DNA of 63,451 nucleotides from Pseudarthrobacter enclensis (lineage in GTDB: Bacteria > Actinomycetota > Actinomycetes > Actinomycetales > Micrococcaceae), in assembly GCF_030811655.1 (NCBI RefSeq), contig NZ_JAUSRE010000026.1, forward strand, positions 1-63,451, given 5' to 3'. Positions within the stretch are counted from its first letter, which is position 1. Each line of letters starts with the position of its first letter. Below the pieces are notes generated by a model. That model ran no database searches, had not been told where the DNA came from, and saw only the letters and a list, made by a program, of their open reading frames with translations. The translations under genes and the position numbers were made by a program. Positions 33,988 through 41,943 of this stretch are shown one piece after another.

Positions 33988-35369
33988 GCCTGGGCCTCCA
34001 GCCGTGCGCTGGCGAAGGCAACGCGGCCGGGCGGGTTACTGGCCCGCCATGCCTGTTCTGCCCTGCCGGAGCCGGTTCCTGCCCAGTAGCTGCCGTAGGG
34101 AAAGGCGTATTCCTGCAGCGTCTGCTCCTTGAGCTCGGCTGAGTATCCCGGATTTGCCGGCATGGCATAGGCGCCGTCCCTAACGATGCAGGGGTCCACG
34201 AAGTGTTCGTGCAGGTGATCAACGAACTCTGTGACGCGTCCGGCCAGGTCGCCCGAGACGGCGATGAAGTCGAAGATGGAAAGGTGCTGGACCAGCTCGC
34301 ACAGCCCCACCCCGCCCGCATGGGGACAAACCGGGATACCGAATTTCGCGGCCATCAGCTGAACGGCCAGTACTTCGTTGACGCTGGCGAGCCGGCAGGC
34401 ATCCAACTGGCAGTAGTCGATGGCTCCCGCCTGGAAAAGTTGCTTGAAGAGGACCCGGTTCATGCCGTGCTCGCCGGTGGCGACTCCGATGGGCTGGACC
34501 GCCCGCCGGATTTCAGCGTGGCCGAGGATATCGTCAGGGCTGGTGGGTTCCTCGATCCACAGCGGATTGAACTCGGAAAGCTGCTTGACCCAGTCGATGG
34601 CCTGCGGGACATCCCATACCTGGTTCGCGTCGATCATGAGGTTGCCGTCAGGGCCGATGACATCACGTGCGATGCCGAGGCGGCGGATGTCGTCCTCCAG
34701 GGACGCGCCCACTTTCAGCTTGATGTGGCGGTATCCCTGGTCCACCGCCTCCTGGCAAAGCCGGCGGAGTTTCTCGTCGGAGTACCCCAGCCAGCCCGCG
34801 GATGTGGTGTAGCACGGGTAACCGGTTTGTGTCAGCTGCCGGATGCGTTCTTCCCGGCCCGGCGCAAGGCGTGCCAACAAGCCCAGCGCCTCGTCCCGCG
34901 TCAGGGCATCCGAGAGATAGGTCAGGTCGGCAGCGTCGACAATTTGCTCCGGGCTCATGTCCACCAGGAGCCGCCACAAGGGCTTGCCCGCGCTCCGCGC
35001 TGCGAGGTCCCACACTGCGTTCATCACGGCACCGAGGGCGAGGTGCTCCACCCCCTTGTCCGGCCCGAGCCAGCGCAGCTGGGTGTCGAGCTTCATTTCC
35101 CGGTACGTCTCCCCGAGGTTCCGGCAGATACGGTCGGCGTCCTGTCCCAACAGGGGGCGCGCCCGCAACTCAATTGCCGCCGCGCACACCTCATTGCCGC
35201 GGCCGATGGTGAAGGTGAACCCGCAGCCGTAAACGGCAGGGTCGTCCGTCCTCAACACTATGTAGGCGGCAGAATAGTCCCCGTCCTTGTTCATTGCATC
35301 CGAGCCGTCCGCGGACAACGAGGTGGGAAACCGCACGTCAAACACGTCAAAACCGGTGATGTGTGGCAT
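33984..35369 (-). CDS. L-fuconate dehydratase, enolase superfamily
   Basis: This 461-residue protein dehydrates L-fuconate to 2-keto-3-deoxy-L-fuconate with Mg2+. It has the basic pair HIKLKVGASLEDD, metal ligands in MIDANQVWD, WIEEPTSPDDILGH and ATGEHGMNRVLFKQLFQAG, and the diagnostic VCPHAGGVGLCELVQHLS with the catalytic His. It is the first gene of the minus-strand fucose arm, divergent from the regulator, with operator-like motifs 55 and 120 bases upstream. Confidence 0.93.
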   Translation of the reverse strand: MPHITGFDVFDVRFPTSLSADGSDAMNKDGDYSAAYIVLRTDDPAVYGCGFTFTIGRGNEVCAAAIELRARPLLGQDADRICRNLGETYREMKLDTQLRWLGPDKGVEHLALGAVMNAVWDLAARSAGKPLWRLLVDMSPEQIVDAADLTYLSDALTRDEALGLLARLAPGREERIRQLTQTGYPCYTTSAGWLGYSDEKLRRLCQEAVDQGYRHIKLKVGASLEDDIRRLGIARDVIGPDGNLMIDANQVWDVPQAIDWVKQLSEFNPLWIEEPTSPDDILGHAEIRRAVQPIGVATGEHGMNRVLFKQLFQAGAIDYCQLDACRLASVNEVLAVQLMAAKFGIPVCPHAGGVGLCELVQHLSIFDFIAVSGDLAGRVTEFVDHLHEHFVDPCIVRDGAYAMPANPGYSAELKEQTLQEYAFPYGSYWAGTGSGRAEQAWRASNPPGRVAFASARLEAQA

Positions 35370-35424
35370 GGTGAGCCCTCCAGATTCAGGCTAAGAAGAG
35401 GACGCTCCAGCAACGGTGCGAGCA

Positions 35425-35498
35425 TCATCTGATGTATTTGGAAGTATTTGATGAGAATATAAGAGCAGGCTGGATTTTCCAAGCAATAGATCAGATGA
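35425..35498. promoter_or_regulatory. Operator-like motifs in the fucose divergent promoter
   Basis: ATCAGATGA occurs at 35490-35498 on the plus strand and as its inverse TCATCTGAT at 35425-35433. The first copy is preceded by TGGATTTTCCAAGCAATAG, very similar to the sequence before the copy at 36416. These are likely binding sites of the FadR-type regulator encoded next to them. Confidence 0.55.
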
Positions 35499-35553
35499 AA
35501 GTGGATTTCTGTAGCGGAAACCTGCTGACGAAACACAACGAAGGGCGGTAGCG

Positions 35554-36333
35554 ATGACGAGCGGCGCACCCAATGGTTCGATGTCCCAGACCGATGTGGT
35601 GATCACGGGCGTGAAGCGGATGTTGTCCTCCCGCCGGCTCCGGCCGGGGGACCGGCTGCCAATCGAGAAGGACCTGGCGGCAGAGCTGCAGGTATCGCGC
35701 GGCTCACTCCGGGAGGGTGTGCGTGCACTCTCTACGATGGGCATCCTGGAAACCAGGCAAGGTGCCGGAACCTTCGTAACCCGCCTGGAACCATCGGCAC
35801 TCCTGTCTGCGATGGAATTCTGGGTGGGACTTCAGGACGGTGAGCGGGCAAACCAGGTACATACCGTCCGCAGGGCGTTGGAGACCGAGGCGGCTGCCGC
35901 CGCGGCCATCTGCATCGGGAAGGACCAGCTGGATCAGGCGGAACGCATCCTGGAGCGCGCCCACTCCGCGATCCACGCGGCACCCGTCCAGCATGACGCG
36001 GCGATGCAGTGCGACGTGGAGTTCCACCGGTTGATCGCCGAGGCGTCCGCCAACCACGTGCTGTCCGCGTTGATCGAGACCGTGTCCACCAACACAATCC
36101 GGGGACGGATGTGGCGCTCGATCCATGACAACGAGGGCCTGCTGGCCACGCACCGCGAACACCTCGGCATCCTGGAAGCGCTGCGCCGGCATGATGTGGA
36201 CCGCGCCCGGACGCGGATGGCAAACCACCTGTACGCCGTGGAGGACTATGTAATGGCCATCCCCGAACCGGACCTGGAGGGGCAGGTGGGGGATGCGGAC
36301 GCGGTCCCCGGTGACCAGGAAAGCATGCCTTAG
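35554..36333 (+). CDS. FadR-type GntR regulator of the fucose locus
   Basis: This 259-residue regulator has an N-terminal winged helix (RPGDRLPIEKDLAAELQVSR, then GSLREGVRALSTMGILETR) and an FCD effector domain (about 85-240; DVEFHRLIAEAS with the metal-type His). It lies between the catabolic arm (divergent) and the transporter arm (same direction). The likely ligand is L-fuconate or a related acid; this is inference from its position. The start is ATG at 35554 after GAAGGGCGG. Confidence 0.88.
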   Translation: MTSGAPNGSMSQTDVVITGVKRMLSSRRLRPGDRLPIEKDLAAELQVSRGSLREGVRALSTMGILETRQGAGTFVTRLEPSALLSAMEFWVGLQDGERANQVHTVRRALETEAAAAAAICIGKDQLDQAERILERAHSAIHAAPVQHDAAMQCDVEFHRLIAEASANHVLSALIETVSTNTIRGRMWRSIHDNEGLLATHREHLGILEALRRHDVDRARTRMANHLYAVEDYVMAIPEPDLEGQVGDADAVPGDQESMP

Positions 36334-36340
36334 ACATCAT

Positions 36341-36458
36341 TCGTCTGATCTTGTTCTCAAAAATACCCTGAAAGGCTGGCTTCTCTGTCACTTTGGATCA
36401 AATTATCCAACAAAGATCAGATGATTCCTTGACTTACTGAGATGACCGGGGTCATTCT
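36341..36458 (+). promoter_or_regulatory. Promoter and operator of the fucoside importer operon
   Basis: ATCAGATGA at 36416-36424 directly precedes a -35 (TTGACT, 36429-36434) and a -10-like CATTCT (36453-36458). A one-mismatch inverse copy (TCGTCTGAT) is at 36341-36349. Between them is TTGGAT-N6-ATCCAA (36393-36410). The same elements occur upstream of the fuconate dehydratase. Confidence 0.55.
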
Positions 36459-36547
36459 GTTGGAACGGGGGTTGCGGAAATCACACCAGGCAGGCCACGA
36501 GGACGTCGCCGGGCAACCCTTGTCCCCAGATATGAAAGGACATCATC

Positions 36548-37801
36548 GTGTCGAACAACCGCGTTACCGGCCGCCTGCTGACAGCGGCAGCGGTGGCAGC
36601 CCTCGCAGCGGGCACCCTCAGCGCCTGCGGTTCAAGCGCAGGTTCATCGTCGGACGGGGGCAAGGAAGCCTCATCGATGTACACATGGATCAGTAATGAA
36701 AATGACCGGGCGCAATGGCAGGCCTTCGTGGACGCGGCAAAGAAGAAAGACCCCGCGTTCAACCTCACCCTCGAGGGCCCCAGCTTCAACGACTACTGGA
36801 CAAAAGTGAAGACGCGGTTGTCCAGCTCCGGTGCGCCGTGCATCATCACCACGCAGGCAGCCCGCGCCCAGGAACTCAAGGACCTGACGGTGCCGCTTGA
36901 CGACATGGTCAAGAGCAACAACGTGGACGTGTCCATGTACAACAAGGCGATGATTGATGGCTTGACGGTGGACGGAAGCCTCCGCGGCATCCCGTACGAC
37001 GCCGAGCCGGTAGTTCTCTACTACAACAAAGACCTCCTGTCCGCAGCAGGAGTGAAGGAGCCAACGCTCAATTACACCACCGCCCAGTTCACATCGGACC
37101 TGAAGGCACTGACGAAGGGCGGCGTTACGGGCTTGGCCGTGCCGCCGGGCTTCGGCGCCGGCCCGGGGCTGCCCCTGGCTTTTGCCAACGGCAACGAACC
37201 GGTCAAGGACGGGAAGCTGGACCTGACCAACCAAGGTCTGGTGCAGGACCAGCAGTTCGCTTTTGACCTGGCCGCCAAGGAAAAAGTGGCCACTGCTCCC
37301 CAGGCATCGGACGGCAGCGATGTCCCGGAGCAGCAGTTCATGAGCGGCAAGGCGGCCATGATCATCGACGGCCCCTGGATGTACGACACACTGACCACGA
37401 AGACGCAGGGCAAGGTGGGCATCGCCGTCATTCCTTCGACCTCGGGGCAGGGCATCGGGATGATCCAAGGCTCCGCCTTCGCCATCGCGGCGTCCTGCAA
37501 GGACAAGGAAACGGCCTTCAAGAACATCATGAAGATCACGACGCCTGAGGTGGTTGGAGCCGTCGGGGCAGCCCGCGGAACGGTGCCGTCCGTGGAGTCC
37601 GCGATCAAGGACTGGGCCGGTAACAAGCCGGCGGCCGACGTCGCCGTGGTCGAAGCGCTGCTGAAGTCCGGGCGCCCCCTGGTGACGACACCCACCTGGA
37701 ACCAGGTGGAAACGAACTTCACGCAGTACTCCGGCGACGGGTTCCGCGGCACCAAGTCAGCCCAGGACATCCTCTCCACCATCGCCAACTCAGCCAAGTA
37801 A
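36548..37801 (+). CDS. ABC sugar (fucoside) substrate-binding lipoprotein
   Basis: This family 1-type sugar-binding protein of 417 residues has a lipoprotein signal with the lipobox before Cys in GTLSACGSSAG. Features of the class are SFNDYWTKVKTRL, GIPYDAEPVVLYYNKDLL, AAMIIDGPWMYDTLT and GMIQGSAFAI. The GTG start at 36548 has AAAGGA upstream. Gene context suggests it captures fucose-containing oligosaccharides for the cytoplasmic fucosidase. Confidence 0.9.
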   Translation: MSNNRVTGRLLTAAAVAALAAGTLSACGSSAGSSSDGGKEASSMYTWISNENDRAQWQAFVDAAKKKDPAFNLTLEGPSFNDYWTKVKTRLSSSGAPCIITTQAARAQELKDLTVPLDDMVKSNNVDVSMYNKAMIDGLTVDGSLRGIPYDAEPVVLYYNKDLLSAAGVKEPTLNYTTAQFTSDLKALTKGGVTGLAVPPGFGAGPGLPLAFANGNEPVKDGKLDLTNQGLVQDQQFAFDLAAKEKVATAPQASDGSDVPEQQFMSGKAAMIIDGPWMYDTLTTKTQGKVGIAVIPSTSGQGIGMIQGSAFAIAASCKDKETAFKNIMKITTPEVVGAVGAARGTVPSVESAIKDWAGNKPAADVAVVEALLKSGRPLVTTPTWNQVETNFTQYSGDGFRGTKSAQDILSTIANSAK

Positions 37802-37857
37802 TCCTCCGGGGGCGGGCTCCAGCCTGGAGCCTGCCCCGCCCAAGGAATAGGTCAAAG

Positions 37858-38778
37858 ATGACTGCTTTACCGACGCTCGCAGTAAAGAACGCAAAGAAGC
37901 CGGCCAGGGTCACCGGCCACGGGAAGCTCGCCGCTGTGTACCTTGCCCCCGGCATGCTGGGGTTCCTCATCTTCATCGTGGTTCCGCTCGTCGCCTCCCT
38001 GGTGATCAGCCTGTTCGACTGGCCCCTGTTCGGTACACCCAAGTTCGTCGGACTGGAGAACTACACCCGCATGCTGACCGGTGACCCGGTCTTTTGGACG
38101 GTCCTGGGCAACACGCTGTTCTTCGCTGTTTCCTACACCGTGCTGAACCTTGTCCTGGCACTTGCGGTATCGACGTGGCTGCACACCCTGGGGAGCTGGG
38201 GCCCGTTCTTCCGCGTCCTGTTCTTCATCCCGGTTGTCACGCCGATGGTGGCCAACGCGCTGGTATGGCGACTCATGCTCACCGATGACGGCGTCGTCAA
38301 CAGCTTCCTGGCCACTTTCGGCATCCACGGACCGTCCTGGCTCAGCAACAGCCAGTTGGCCATGGGCTCGCTGATCGCCATGTCCCTGTGGCAGGGAATC
38401 GGCTACAACATCATCGTCCTCGGCGCGGGGCTCAACGGGATTTCACCAAACCTGCTGGAAGCAGCCCGCATTGACGGAGCCGGGGCGTGGCAACGGTTCT
38501 TCCGCGTGGTGCTGCCGATGCTCTCGCCGTCGCTCTTCTTCTGCACGGTGATGACCATCATCGGATCCTTCAAAGTCTTCACCCAGCCGTACCTGCTCAC
38601 ATTGGGCGGCCCCGGTGAATCCACCAACACCATCGTGCTCTACCTGTACCGCAACGGATTTTCCTTCGACAAGCTCGGCTACGCATCAGCGCTGGCCTGG
38701 GCGCTGTTTGTGATCGTCATGCTTATCACCGCACTGCAGTTCTCCCAGCAGAAGAGGCTGGTCAACTATGACAACTGA
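37858..38778 (+). CDS. ABC sugar permease, MalF/UgpA-like
   Basis: This 306-residue permease has six expected helices. The first loop has GTPKFVGLENYTRMLTGDP, and the cytoplasmic EAA loop is NLLEAARIDGAGAWQRFFRV. It pairs with the next gene, which it overlaps by 11 bases. The first 20 residues are a basic cytoplasmic tail (KNAKKPARVTGHGK). Confidence 0.9.
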   Translation: MTALPTLAVKNAKKPARVTGHGKLAAVYLAPGMLGFLIFIVVPLVASLVISLFDWPLFGTPKFVGLENYTRMLTGDPVFWTVLGNTLFFAVSYTVLNLVLALAVSTWLHTLGSWGPFFRVLFFIPVVTPMVANALVWRLMLTDDGVVNSFLATFGIHGPSWLSNSQLAMGSLIAMSLWQGIGYNIIVLGAGLNGISPNLLEAARIDGAGAWQRFFRVVLPMLSPSLFFCTVMTIIGSFKVFTQPYLLTLGGPGESTNTIVLYLYRNGFSFDKLGYASALAWALFVIVMLITALQFSQQKRLVNYDN

Positions 38779-39667
38779 AACCATGGCCAAGGGCGCCACC
38801 CCGAACACCGGCGCCCTGAAGCGCCAACCCCCTGTGCGCCGCAGGAAGAAGAGGCCCGGTACCTACATCAGCAGGGCAGGCATCATCCTTGCAGGGCTCA
38901 TCTTCTTCTTTCCGTTCCTCTGGATGGTGGCTACTTCCCTGAAGCCGACTTCCGAGGTCTTCTCCACGGGTTCGAACTTCCTGGCTTCCCGCGTGGAATG
39001 GTCCAACTATGTCACCGCCTGGACCGCCATACCGTTCGCACAGGTGATCGCCAACAGCTTCCTGGTGTCCATTGCCGGAGCAGTCCTGACCACCGTCGTG
39101 TCGCTGCTGTCCGCATATGCCTTTGCGCGGCTGCAGTTCAAGCACCGCGACAAACTGTTCCTTGTCTTCCTGGGCACCCTGGTGCTGCCGCAGGAGGTCC
39201 TGGTCATCCCGCTCTACATCATGATGAACAAGCTGGACCTGGTGAATTCCCTTCCGGCGCTGATCGTTCCGTTCGCATTCGGTGCGTTCGGTGCGTTCCT
39301 CATCCGGCAGTTCCTGCTTTCCCTCCCGGTCGAATTCGAAGAAGCCGCGCGGATAGACGGTGCGGGGTCCCTCCGGATCCTCTGGAGCGTCATCCTGCCA
39401 CTGGTCCGCGCACCGCTCGCGGTGGTGGCTGTGTTCAGCTTCATCGATTACTGGAGCAGCTTCCTGTGGCCCCTGATCGTCATCAATGACGTCTCGCAGG
39501 CGACGATTCCGCTCGGCTTGTCCATGTTCTCCGGTGAACGCGGAACGGACTGGGGGCCACTGATGGCCGCAGCAACCGTAGCCGTCATCCCCAGCCTGTT
39601 GGTCGTCATCCTCCTGCAGCGCCAACTGGTCAAAGGCGTCAGCATGGGCGGATTCGGCGGCCGTTGA
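38768..39667 (+). CDS. ABC sugar permease, MalG/UgpE-like
   Basis: This 299-residue partner permease has the EAA loop EEAARIDGAGSLRILWSVILP and SNYVTAWTAIPFAQVIANSF. No ATPase gene follows in the operon, so the importer must borrow a shared MsmX/UgpC-type ATPase from elsewhere in the genome. Confidence 0.9.
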   Translation: MTTETMAKGATPNTGALKRQPPVRRRKKRPGTYISRAGIILAGLIFFFPFLWMVATSLKPTSEVFSTGSNFLASRVEWSNYVTAWTAIPFAQVIANSFLVSIAGAVLTTVVSLLSAYAFARLQFKHRDKLFLVFLGTLVLPQEVLVIPLYIMMNKLDLVNSLPALIVPFAFGAFGAFLIRQFLLSLPVEFEEAARIDGAGSLRILWSVILPLVRAPLAVVAVFSFIDYWSSFLWPLIVINDVSQATIPLGLSMFSGERGTDWGPLMAAATVAVIPSLLVVILLQRQLVKGVSMGGFGGR

Positions 39668-39724
39668 GCCCCACCCTGAACCACAAGAATTGCCAAAATC
39701 ACCTATCTGAAATTGGAGCGCAGC

Positions 39725-41071
39725 ATGACTGACAGCACAGCCACGCCCGAAGACTGGAACAAGTTGTCCCGGGCCGTGCCGGAGTGGTTCCAGAACGCGC
39801 CGTTCGGCATCTTCATCCACTGGGGCGCCTACTCCGTTCCCGCCTGGGCCGAACCCATCGGCGCGCTGGGCACCATAGAGGACCACGAGTGGTTTACCCA
39901 CAACCCCTACGCGGAGTGGTACTACAACACCATCCGCATCGACGGCAGCCCTGCCCAACAGCACCACCGGGAGGTCTTCGGAGGAGAGGACTACGACGCC
40001 TTCCTGGACCAATGGAAAGCAGAACAGTTCGATCCGGCGGACTGGGCTGAGCTGTTCAAATTCGCCGGTGCCGACTACGTGGTGCCCACCACGAAGCACC
40101 ATGACGGCATTGCGCTCTGGGACGCTCCGGGAACAGGGGAACGGAACACGGTCCACCGCGGACCGCGCAGGGACCTGATCGGCGAAATCGCCCGCGCTGT
40201 GGACGACAAGGGCCTGAAGCTGGGGCTGTACTATTCCGGCGGCCTCGACTGGCACGTACGTCCCTTCCCGCCGCACGTCACCAGCGAAAGCGTCCACGAC
40301 ACGTCCCGCCCCAAGGACGCCGGCTACGCCGAGTACGCCTACAACCACGTGGTGGACCTGGTGGATAAGTACCAGCCGGACGTCCTGTGGAACGACATCG
40401 AATGGCCCGACGCCGGCAAGCACTTTGGCGAGCACGGCCTCGGCACGCTGTTCGAGCACTTCTACTCGATCAATCCGCAGGGCGTGGTGAACGACCGTTG
40501 GGGCGCCACCCACAAGGACTACGCCACCAGCGAATACGAAGCCGCCAGGGAGAACGAGTCCGAATCCGAGTGGGAGAACTGCAGGGGAATCGGATTCTCC
40601 TTCGGCTACAACCAGGTGGAAGGTCCGGAGCAGTCGTTGACCGGCCGGCAGTTGGCCCGCCACCTCACAGACGTGGTGTCCCGCGGCGGCCATTTCCTTT
40701 TGAACGTGGGTCCCCGGGCCGACGGGACCATCCCTGAGATCCAGCGCCAGGCCCTGACAGGTCTCGGCGAGTGGATGGCCACTGCCAAGCAGTACCTTGT
40801 GGGGGCCCGTCCGCTCCAGGATGGAATGGCGGCAAGCAGCGAGGACCCCTGGATCCGCTGGGTGGACCGCGGAACGGAGGCCGTGGCTTTCGTTGACTCG
40901 CCGGGCGGGGGAACGGAAGCTGCCATCAAGCTGGACGCGGGCAGGTTCTCATTGTCACAGGCGGTAGCGGAAGGTGCCGGCGGAACGGTCGAGGCTACCG
41001 GGGACGGGCTCAATGTCACCCTGTTGCCTGACCGGCCCGGCCCTGCCATCATCCGCGTCCCCAAGGCGTAG
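39725..41071 (+). CDS. Alpha-L-fucosidase, GH29, cytoplasmic
   Basis: This 448-residue GH29 enzyme has WFQNAPFGIFIHWGAYSVPA, YVVPTTKHHDGIALWD, LGLYYSGGLDWH and the nucleophile Asp strand YQPDVLWNDIEWPD, and ends with LNVGPRADGTIPEIQ. There is no signal peptide, so it acts inside the cell on imported fucosides, releasing L-fucose for the oxidative pathway. The ATG at 39725 has TTGGAG upstream. It is the last gene of the transporter arm. Confidence 0.92.
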   Translation: MTDSTATPEDWNKLSRAVPEWFQNAPFGIFIHWGAYSVPAWAEPIGALGTIEDHEWFTHNPYAEWYYNTIRIDGSPAQQHHREVFGGEDYDAFLDQWKAEQFDPADWAELFKFAGADYVVPTTKHHDGIALWDAPGTGERNTVHRGPRRDLIGEIARAVDDKGLKLGLYYSGGLDWHVRPFPPHVTSESVHDTSRPKDAGYAEYAYNHVVDLVDKYQPDVLWNDIEWPDAGKHFGEHGLGTLFEHFYSINPQGVVNDRWGATHKDYATSEYEAARENESESEWENCRGIGFSFGYNQVEGPEQSLTGRQLARHLTDVVSRGGHFLLNVGPRADGTIPEIQRQALTGLGEWMATAKQYLVGARPLQDGMAASSEDPWIRWVDRGTEAVAFVDSPGGGTEAAIKLDAGRFSLSQAVAEGAGGTVEATGDGLNVTLLPDRPGPAIIRVPKA

Positions 41072-41086
41072 TCCCGGAAGTAACGT

Positions 41087-41124
41087 CGACGGCGGCGGCT
41101 GACCCACCAAGGGGGCCGCCGTCG
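41087..41124. terminator. Hairpin between convergent fucosidase and ArsR-SRPBCC genes
   Basis: CGACGGCGGC (41087-41096) pairs with GCCGCCGTCG (41115-41124), with an 18-base loop. There is no T run, but it is placed to end both transcripts. Confidence 0.55.
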
Positions 41125-41150
41125 TGGTGCCTCAGCTCAAGATCCGCCGC

Positions 41151-41903
41151 TTACGTGTACATCAGCGAGCCGGGCGTAGTGAGCTTTTCGCCGGTCTCCA
41201 GCCAGGTCTTCAGGCCGGAGAGGATCATCGGCCAGCCGCCGTAGAGCTGCTCATTGGCGCCTTCACGCAGGTCGCTGTGGGTGACCGTGAGGTGGCAGGA
41301 ATCGCCTACCGGCTCGATCTCCCAAGTGATTTTTGACGTGCCCTCGGCCTTGACGTCCTCGCCCCACAGCGCCCGCATGGTCTGGACGAGCCTGCGCGGC
41401 GGATCCACTTCCAGGTTCTCGCCCTCGCCCAGGGCCGCACCCGCCTTCGGGTTGCCCATGACGAACTTTCCGTCGGGGGACCAGTCGGCCTCGAGCGTGT
41501 TGCCGAACTGGTACTTGCTGCGGATGTCGCTGTCCGTGATGGCTTCCCAGAGCTGTTCGGGCGTGGTCTTGATGTAAATTTCGAAGATCTTTTCCATGGG
41601 ACTTTCCAATCTGGATTTGAGGTCGCTGAGGGCAGCGGCCCATGGTTCTGCGTATTTGCTGACCCAGCGGTCGTGGACCAGCCGGATGGGGACGGGGTTC
41701 AGGAAGTGCAGCTTTTCCCGGCCCCGCCGGCGGGTGACCACCAGGCCCGCGTCCTCCAGGATGCGGAGGTGCTTTGCGATCCCGAACCGGGACATGGTGA
41801 ACCGTGCTTCAAGCGCGCTCAGGGTCTGGCCGTCCTCGCGGAAGAGCTCGTCGAGCAGGTCTCTGCGGGTGGGGTCGGAGAGTGCCTTGAACACGTCGTC
41901 CAT
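41151..41903 (-). CDS. ArsR-type HTH fused to an SRPBCC (AHSA1) domain
   Basis: This single frame of 250 residues carries an ArsR/SmtB winged helix (VFKALSDPTRRDLLDELF, then RFGIAKHLRILEDAGLVV) at residues 1-100. It is followed without a break by an AHSA1-type SRPBCC domain (MEKIFEIYIKTTPEQLWEAI onward, residues about 106-245) with a hydrophobic ligand cavity in this fold. In many genomes these are two adjacent genes; here they are one protein, suggesting a ligand-sensing repressor. No metal-binding cysteines are seen in the HTH part. The start at 41903 is set by homology and by the -10 six bases upstream. Confidence 0.85.
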   Translation of the reverse strand: MDDVFKALSDPTRRDLLDELFREDGQTLSALEARFTMSRFGIAKHLRILEDAGLVVTRRRGREKLHFLNPVPIRLVHDRWVSKYAEPWAAALSDLKSRLESPMEKIFEIYIKTTPEQLWEAITDSDIRSKYQFGNTLEADWSPDGKFVMGNPKAGAALGEGENLEVDPPRRLVQTMRALWGEDVKAEGTSKITWEIEPVGDSCHLTVTHSDLREGANEQLYGGWPMILSGLKTWLETGEKLTTPGSLMYT

Positions 41904-41909
41904 GCACCC

Positions 41910-41939
41910 ATGATAGGTGACTAAATGGTCACCTATCAA
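41910..41939 (-). promoter_or_regulatory. Promoter overlapped by an 11-bp palindrome (ArsR operator)
   Basis: TGATAGGTGAC (41911-41921), six bases, and its exact inverse (41928-41938) cover a minus-strand promoter TTGATA (41939-41934), 18 bases, TATCAT (41915-41910). The -10 ends six bases before the ATG of the ArsR-SRPBCC gene, so the mRNA is probably leaderless and self-repressed. Confidence 0.75.
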
Positions 41940-41943
41940 GGGT

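Noticed and set aside
38762..40693. A 643-codon open frame on the minus strand
   Set aside because: It lies antisense to the permease and GH29 fucosidase genes, both with clear motifs. Its translation has skewed composition (Gly/Val/Asp/His-rich) and no recognisable domain, as expected from the opposite strand of GC-rich genes.
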